Of a stretch of 64,000 nt of DNA, positions 60,240 to 64,000 are shown piece by piece. Below the pieces are notes generated by a model. It did not search any database. It was not told the origin of the DNA and worked only from the letters and a program-made list of their open reading frames with translations. Numbering within the stretch: the first letter of the stretch is position 1; every line of letters starts with the position of its first letter. The DNA comes from Actinophytocola oryzae (GTDB lineage: Bacteria > Actinomycetota > Actinomycetes > Mycobacteriales > Pseudonocardiaceae), in assembly GCF_004364325.1 (NCBI RefSeq), contig NZ_SOCP01000003.1, positions 558,001-622,000 on the forward strand, written 5' to 3'. The position numbers were made by a program, and so were the translations under genes.

Positions 60240-60484
60240 GCATGAGCGGCGCTGGCGGAGCGAATCATCGATGTGCAGGACGGCACCTCGACCGCGGAGG
60301 GCCCCGGAGTAGCGGAGCCTGCGGAGCGTTCCGGTGCCACGCAGCGGGCGAGGGGGCGTGAGCATGAGCGGAGCTGGCGGAGCGAATCATCGATGTGCAG
60401 GACGGCACCTCGACCGCGGAGGGCCCCGGAGTAGCGGAGCCTGCGGAGCGTTCCGGTGCCACGCAGCGGGCGAGGGGGTGTGAT
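60234..60484. repeat. 122-base near-perfect tandem duplication
   Basis: Two adjacent copies (60241-60362 and 60363-60484) differ at one position near their start (60250 versus 60372) and diverge only at the last few bases. Each begins TGAGCATGAGCGG. It fills the gap between the amidase stop and the dihydropyrimidinase ATG. Each copy contains an open ATG reading frame that would end in the TGA at the next junction (about 39 codons), but composition does not look coding. No promoter or second gene is visible in it. Confidence 0.85.
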
Positions 60485-61868
60485 GCGGACGCTGATTCGC
60501 AACGGGACGGTCATCAACGCCGGTGGCACGCTACGCGCCGACGTGCTGGTGGAGGGCGAGAAGATCTCCGCCATCACCGCGCCCGGCGTGATCGAGACGG
60601 CCGACGCCTACATCGAGGCGGACGACAAGTACGTGCTGCCCGGCGGCATCGACGCCCACACCCACATGGAGATGCCGTTCGGCGGGACGTTCTCGGCGGA
60701 CACCTTCTTCACCGGGACACGGGCGGCCGCGTGGGGCGGCACGACGACGATCATCGACTTCGCCGTGCAGGCCAAGGGCACGTCGCTCTTGTCAACTCTC
60801 GACAAGTGGCACGAGAAGGCGGACGGCCACTGCGCCGTCGACTACGGCTTCCACATGATCGTCTCCGACGTCAACGACCAGTCGCTGAAGGAGATGGAGT
60901 CCTGCATCGACGCAGGCGTGAACAGCTTCAAGATGTTCATGGCCTACCCCGGCGTGTTCTACGCGACGGACGGCGAGATCCTGCGTGCGATGCAGAAGGC
61001 GGCGGGCACCGGCGCGACGGTCATGATGCACGCCGAGAACGGCATCGCGATCGACGAGCTGGTGGCGCAGGCGATCGCGGAGGGCCGCACCGACCCGGTG
61101 GAGCACGGGCTGACGCGCCCGCCGGAGCTGGAGGGTGAGGCGACGTCGCGTGCCATCCAGCTGGCGCGGGTGACCGGCGCACCGCTGTACATCGTGCACC
61201 TGTCGGCGTCGCAAGCGCTTGCGGCCGTCGCGGCGGCACGCAACGACGGCCAGAACGTCTTCGCGGAGACGTGCCCGCAGTACCTGTACCTGTCCATCGA
61301 GGACCTGGCGAAGCCGGACTTCGAGGGGTCGAAGTACGTGGCGTCGCCGCCGCTGCGGCCGAAGGAGCACCAGGCCGACCTGTGGCGTGGGCTGCGCACC
61401 AACGACCTGTCGGTCGTGTCGACCGACCACTGCCCTTTCTGCTTCAAGGACCAGAAGGAGCTGGGCCGAGGGGACTTCTCGAAGATCCCCAACGGGATTC
61501 CCGGCGTCGAGCACCGGATGGACCTGCTGCACCAGGGCGTGGTCGCGGGGGAGATCACGCTGCAGCGGTGGGTGGAGGTGACGTCGGCGACACCTGCCCG
61601 CATGTTCGGGCTCTACCCGCGCAAGGGCGTGATCGCGCCGGGCGCGGACGCGGACATCGTCGTGTACGACCCGGCCGTGCGGCAGACCCTCGGTGTGGCA
61701 ACGCACCACATGGCCGTCGACTACTCCGCCTACGAGGGCATGTCGATCACCGGCGGGGTGTCGACCGTCCTGTCGCGAGGGTCCGTGGTGATCTCCGACG
61801 GGGAGTTCCACGGCCACGAGGGACACGGCCGGTTCCTGTCGCGTGAGCTGTCGCAGTACCTCGTCTGA
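60483..61868 (+). CDS. hydA: Dihydropyrimidinase (hydantoinase)
   Basis: A 461-residue cyclic amidohydrolase opening 5,6-dihydrouracil, dihydrothymine or hydantoins to N-carbamoyl amino acids. Binuclear zinc ligands are H59 and H61 (GGIDAHTHMEMPF), with the carboxylated lysine K150 (NSFKMFMAYPG). Later motifs are MMHAENGIAID, LYIVHLSAS and VVSTDHCPFCFKDQK. The ATG lies right at the end of the tandem repeat. Downstream of the amidase and upstream of an LLM oxidoreductase, it fits the second step of reductive pyrimidine breakdown. Confidence 0.96.
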   Translation: MRTLIRNGTVINAGGTLRADVLVEGEKISAITAPGVIETADAYIEADDKYVLPGGIDAHTHMEMPFGGTFSADTFFTGTRAAAWGGTTTIIDFAVQAKGTSLLSTLDKWHEKADGHCAVDYGFHMIVSDVNDQSLKEMESCIDAGVNSFKMFMAYPGVFYATDGEILRAMQKAAGTGATVMMHAENGIAIDELVAQAIAEGRTDPVEHGLTRPPELEGEATSRAIQLARVTGAPLYIVHLSASQALAAVAAARNDGQNVFAETCPQYLYLSIEDLAKPDFEGSKYVASPPLRPKEHQADLWRGLRTNDLSVVSTDHCPFCFKDQKELGRGDFSKIPNGIPGVEHRMDLLHQGVVAGEITLQRWVEVTSATPARMFGLYPRKGVIAPGADADIVVYDPAVRQTLGVATHHMAVDYSAYEGMSITGGVSTVLSRGSVVISDGEFHGHEGHGRFLSRELSQYLV

Positions 61869-61880
61869 TTGGGATCTGGC

Positions 61881-62879
61881 ATGGACTTCGGTGTGGTGCT
61901 GCAGACCGACCCGCCCGCGTCGGCGGTCGTCGACCTGATGGTGACGGCCGAGCAGCAGGGCTTCTCCTACGGCTGGACATTTGACTCGGTCGTGTTGTGG
62001 CAGGAACCGTTCGTGATCTACTCGTCGATCCTCGCGGCCACGTCCTCGCTGGTCGTGGGGCCTATGGTGACCAACCCGGTCACCCGGGACTGGTCGGTCA
62101 CGGCGTCACTCTTCGCGACCCTGAACGACATGTACGGCAACCGAACGGTGTGCGGCATCGGCCGGGGTGACTCAGCGCGACGGGTCATCGGACAGAAGCC
62201 TGCGCCGCTGTCGGTGGTGCGTGATTCCATGCACGTCATCCGCGAACTCGCGGAAGGACGGGAGGTTTCACACCATGGCACACCGGTACGCATTCCCTGG
62301 GTACGGGACGGCCGCCTGGAGATCTGGATGGCGGCGTACGGCCCGAAGGCACTGCAGCTGGTCGGCGAACACGCCGACGGTTTCATCCTGCAGACGGCCG
62401 ACCCCGCGATTACCCGGTGGACGATCGAGTCCGTCCGAGCCGCCGCCCGCGCCGCGGGCCGCGACCCGGGCGGCATCACGATGTGCGTGGCCGCGCCCGC
62501 GTACGTCGGGGAGGACGTGGCGCACCAACGCGACCAGCTGAGGTGGTTCGGCGGCATGGTCGGCAACCACGTGGCCGACCTGGTCGCCCGCTACGGCGAG
62601 TCGGGCCCGGTCCCGCACGAGCTGACGGAGTACATCCGAGGGCGCGAGGGCTACGACTACGCACACCACGGCAAGGCGGGCAACCCGTCGACGGACTTCG
62701 TCCCCGACTCCATTGTGGACAGGTTCTGCCTGCTCGGACCCGCGTCGGCACACGTCGACCGCCTGACCGAGCTGGCGGAGCTGGGCGTCGACCAGTTCGC
62801 CGTCTACCTGATGCACGACCAGAAGGAGCAGACCCTGGCAGCTTACGGCTCGGAGATCATCCCGAAACTGACCGCGTGA
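61881..62879 (+). CDS. TIGR03842-type LLM F420-dependent oxidoreductase
   Basis: A 332-residue luciferase-like oxidoreductase. Seen are MDFGVVLQTDPPASAVVDLM, GFSYGWTFDSVVLWQEPFVI, VGPMVTNPVTRDWSV and YGNRTVCGIGRGDSARRV. It starts 12 bases after dihydropyrimidinase and is clearly in that operon. No dihydropyrimidine dehydrogenase is encoded here. This enzyme may supply or replace the first reduction of uracil or thymine using F420H2, or oxidise a related ring. This is inference; the subfamily reaction is not known to me. Confidence 0.9.
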   Translation: MDFGVVLQTDPPASAVVDLMVTAEQQGFSYGWTFDSVVLWQEPFVIYSSILAATSSLVVGPMVTNPVTRDWSVTASLFATLNDMYGNRTVCGIGRGDSARRVIGQKPAPLSVVRDSMHVIRELAEGREVSHHGTPVRIPWVRDGRLEIWMAAYGPKALQLVGEHADGFILQTADPAITRWTIESVRAAARAAGRDPGGITMCVAAPAYVGEDVAHQRDQLRWFGGMVGNHVADLVARYGESGPVPHELTEYIRGREGYDYAHHGKAGNPSTDFVPDSIVDRFCLLGPASAHVDRLTELAELGVDQFAVYLMHDQKEQTLAAYGSEIIPKLTA

Positions 62880-62961
62880 CCGCTGTGTGACCGCATCGTG
62901 GCGGCGCACCCGGCACCGGCGACGGCCTGACCGCGCCGCACGGGTCGACACGCAACGGTGG

Positions 62962-63480
62962 TCATCCCGCGAGTGGCGGGGTGGCAGGGTCGGGTTTGGC
63001 GTTGGGTGGCTGCGGGTTCTCGAGACCCATGCGACGGCCGGCCCATTGCCTGCCGCCGCGTTCGGCGAGGGCTTCGACGCGCACCACCAGGACGCTCGCG
63101 GCGTCCGCGGTGTCGTAGGGCGCGACGGCGGTGACGTACAGCGCCGCCTCGCGTTCGATCGCGTAGCCGATCTGGCTGTACTCCACCCAGTTCTCGTTGA
63201 GGCCGAAGGTGGAGCGCAGCGCGGTGGCGACGAGCACGACCGCCCCCAACGTGGCGATCACCGGCGCGGCGGCGTCCGCGGCGGCGGCCACGGGGATGGC
63301 GGCCGAGGCGATGATCGCGAGGCCCTCCATGGACCCGTACCAGAGCTTCGCCCGCTGCGAGTACCGCTTGTACCACCGCCACTTCGCCAGCACCGTCACC
63401 GGCAGGGGCTGGTCGTCGCGGCGGGCGGCCACCAGCCAGTGCTCGGCGAGATCGCCGTCGGTGTTCCGTGCCCACTTCAT
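62962..63480 (-). CDS. SLATT/DUF4231-like two-helix membrane protein
   Basis: A 172-residue protein. A basic amphipathic stretch (KWRWYKRYSQRAKLWYGSME) leads into two membrane helices (GLAIIASAAIPVAAAADAA and PVIATLGAVVLVATALRS). A helical segment follows (NWVEYSQIGYAIEREAALY), with a Pro-rich tail. This is the SLATT/DUF4231 layout. Some SLATT proteins are pore-forming effectors in nucleotide-signalling conflict systems, but no cyclase or sensor is encoded beside it. Function here is open. Confidence 0.75.
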   Translation of the reverse strand: MKWARNTDGDLAEHWLVAARRDDQPLPVTVLAKWRWYKRYSQRAKLWYGSMEGLAIIASAAIPVAAAADAAAPVIATLGAVVLVATALRSTFGLNENWVEYSQIGYAIEREAALYVTAVAPYDTADAASVLVVRVEALAERGGRQWAGRRMGLENPQPPNAKPDPATPPLAG

Positions 63481-63515
63481 CCGTCGCCTCCGTGGTCGCC
63501 TTGTGCACCGGCACT

Positions 63516-64000
63516 TTAGGCCTGCGCGGTCGGGCGGACGACCACCTCGCCGACGTCGATGTCGGCGGGCTGCTCGACGGCGTAGGCGATGGCCCGTGCC
63601 ACGGCGTCCGGCGGCATGGCCATCCGGTCGCGGGACTCGGCGAGCTCGGCACGCACGGCCGGGTTGGTCATGGTGTCGGCGAAGTTCGTCCTCGTCATGC
63701 CCGGCGAGATGATCGTGACGCGCAACCGGTCGCCCGCCTCCTGGCGCAGGCCCTCGGAGACGGCGCGGACGGCGAACTTCGTGCCCGCGTAGACGGCCAT
63801 CGCCGGGGAGACGCGGAGCCCGGCGGTCGACGCGACGTTGACGAAGTGGCCGCCGCCCTGGTCGCGGAACACGGGCAGGGCGGCGGCGATGCCGTGGAGC
63901 ACGCCCTTGAGGTTGACGTCCACCATGGCGTCCCATTCGTCGACACGCAGGTCGTCGAGCGGCGAGATCGGCATGACGCCCGCGTTGCTGACCAGCACGT
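63516..64000 (-). CDS. Short-chain dehydrogenase/reductase, 5' end missing
   Basis: 161 codons of an SDR are visible; the N-terminal NAD(P)-binding TGxxxGxG lies beyond the window edge. Seen are VSNAGVM (NAG motif), NVASTAGLRVSPAMAVYAGTKFAV (catalytic Ser, Tyr and Lys) and RVTIISPGMTRTNFADTM. The substrate is unknown. It lies 35 bases upstream of the SLATT-like gene on the same strand. Confidence 0.92.
   Translation of the reverse strand, partial: VLVSNAGVMPISPLDDLRVDEWDAMVDVNLKGVLHGIAAALPVFRDQGGGHFVNVASTAGLRVSPAMAVYAGTKFAVRAVSEGLRQEAGDRLRVTIISPGMTRTNFADTMTNPAVRAELAESRDRMAMPPDAVARAIAYAVEQPADIDVGEVVVRPTAQA

Noticed and set aside
60241..60362. Small peptide encoded by each tandem repeat unit (ATG to the next TGA, about 39 codons)
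   Set aside because: No ribosome site, odd composition (Gly/Arg/Cys rich), and the frame exists only because the repeat junction supplies the stop.
60234..60484. CRISPR-like array
   Set aside because: Only two copies, each 122 bases, directly adjacent with no spacers and no cas genes. This is a tandem duplication.

Overview
The window is about 70% GC, has strongly G/C-biased third codon positions and uses GTG starts freely. It is packed with F420-type LLM oxidoreductases, PucR/IclR/TetR regulators, an ESX-type substrate group and stop/start overlaps (ATGA, GTGA). This points to a filamentous actinobacterium, most likely Pseudonocardiaceae (Lentzea/Saccharothrix/Amycolatopsis-like). The family call is an inference from gene content and style. 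No rRNA, tRNA, CRISPR array, prophage or insertion sequence was seen. It looks like an ordinary chromosomal catabolic region.

Layout. 1-2883 (minus): purine catabolism, uraD, uraH and uricase, then two subunits of a molybdenum hydroxylase (xanthine dehydrogenase type) running off the left edge. 2951-10135: a divergent regulon with RidA, IclR and KDG kinase on the minus strand, and a zinc/PLP dehydratase, an N-acyl-D-amino-acid deacylase, KDPG aldolase and a GntP permease on the plus strand. 10664-15144: an ABC sugar importer with a cytoplasmic GH20 hexosaminidase, preceded by a DasR-like operator. Together 2951-15144 could carry chitin-derived sugars and oxidised amino sugars (N-acetylglucosaminate) to pyruvate. 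15194-18646: fatty acid beta-oxidation (hydratase/dehydrogenase and thiolase), divergent from a double TetR regulator and a cytochrome P450. 21491-25542: quinone reductase, exported esterase, and a HelD-like ATPase.

25532-34546 (minus): TetR and a six-gene acyl-CoA operon (two acyl-CoA dehydrogenases, biotin carboxylase and carboxyltransferase, an AtuA/DUF1446 protein, a TIGR03084 protein), resembling leucine or acyclic-terpene degradation. 34597-40232 (minus): a hydroxamate-type siderophore operon (decarboxylase, N-hydroxylase, NIS synthetase) behind an iron box. It has a glutamine-synthetase-like ligase and no visible acyltransferase. 40315-46610: LLM oxidoreductase, S9 peptidase, SRPBCC/ArsR pair, S1C protease, small membrane proteins, alpha/beta hydrolase. 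46602-49191: a three-gene ESX substrate/chaperone island.

49319-53810: methylmalonate-semialdehyde dehydrogenase and a beta-alanine-type transaminase, divergent from a PucR regulator. With 57866-62879 (NCS1 permease, beta-ureidopropionase-like amidase, dihydropyrimidinase, LLM oxidoreductase) this makes a nearly complete reductive pyrimidine route split in two. Between the halves lie a Nudix-PIN fusion, a VOC protein, an ADP-ribosylglycohydrolase, a DUF6232 membrane protein whose C-terminal motif recurs at the N-terminus of the next protein (an amyloid-signalling-like arrangement), and an LLM oxidoreductase. The right end holds a SLATT/DUF4231-like membrane protein and a truncated SDR.

Strongest items for follow-up: the putative actinobacterial N-acetylglucosaminate pathway, the siderophore operon with a GS-like ligase, the paired motif at 56047-56912, and an over-represented palindrome (TCCACAGTGGA) kept inside genes by rare codons.
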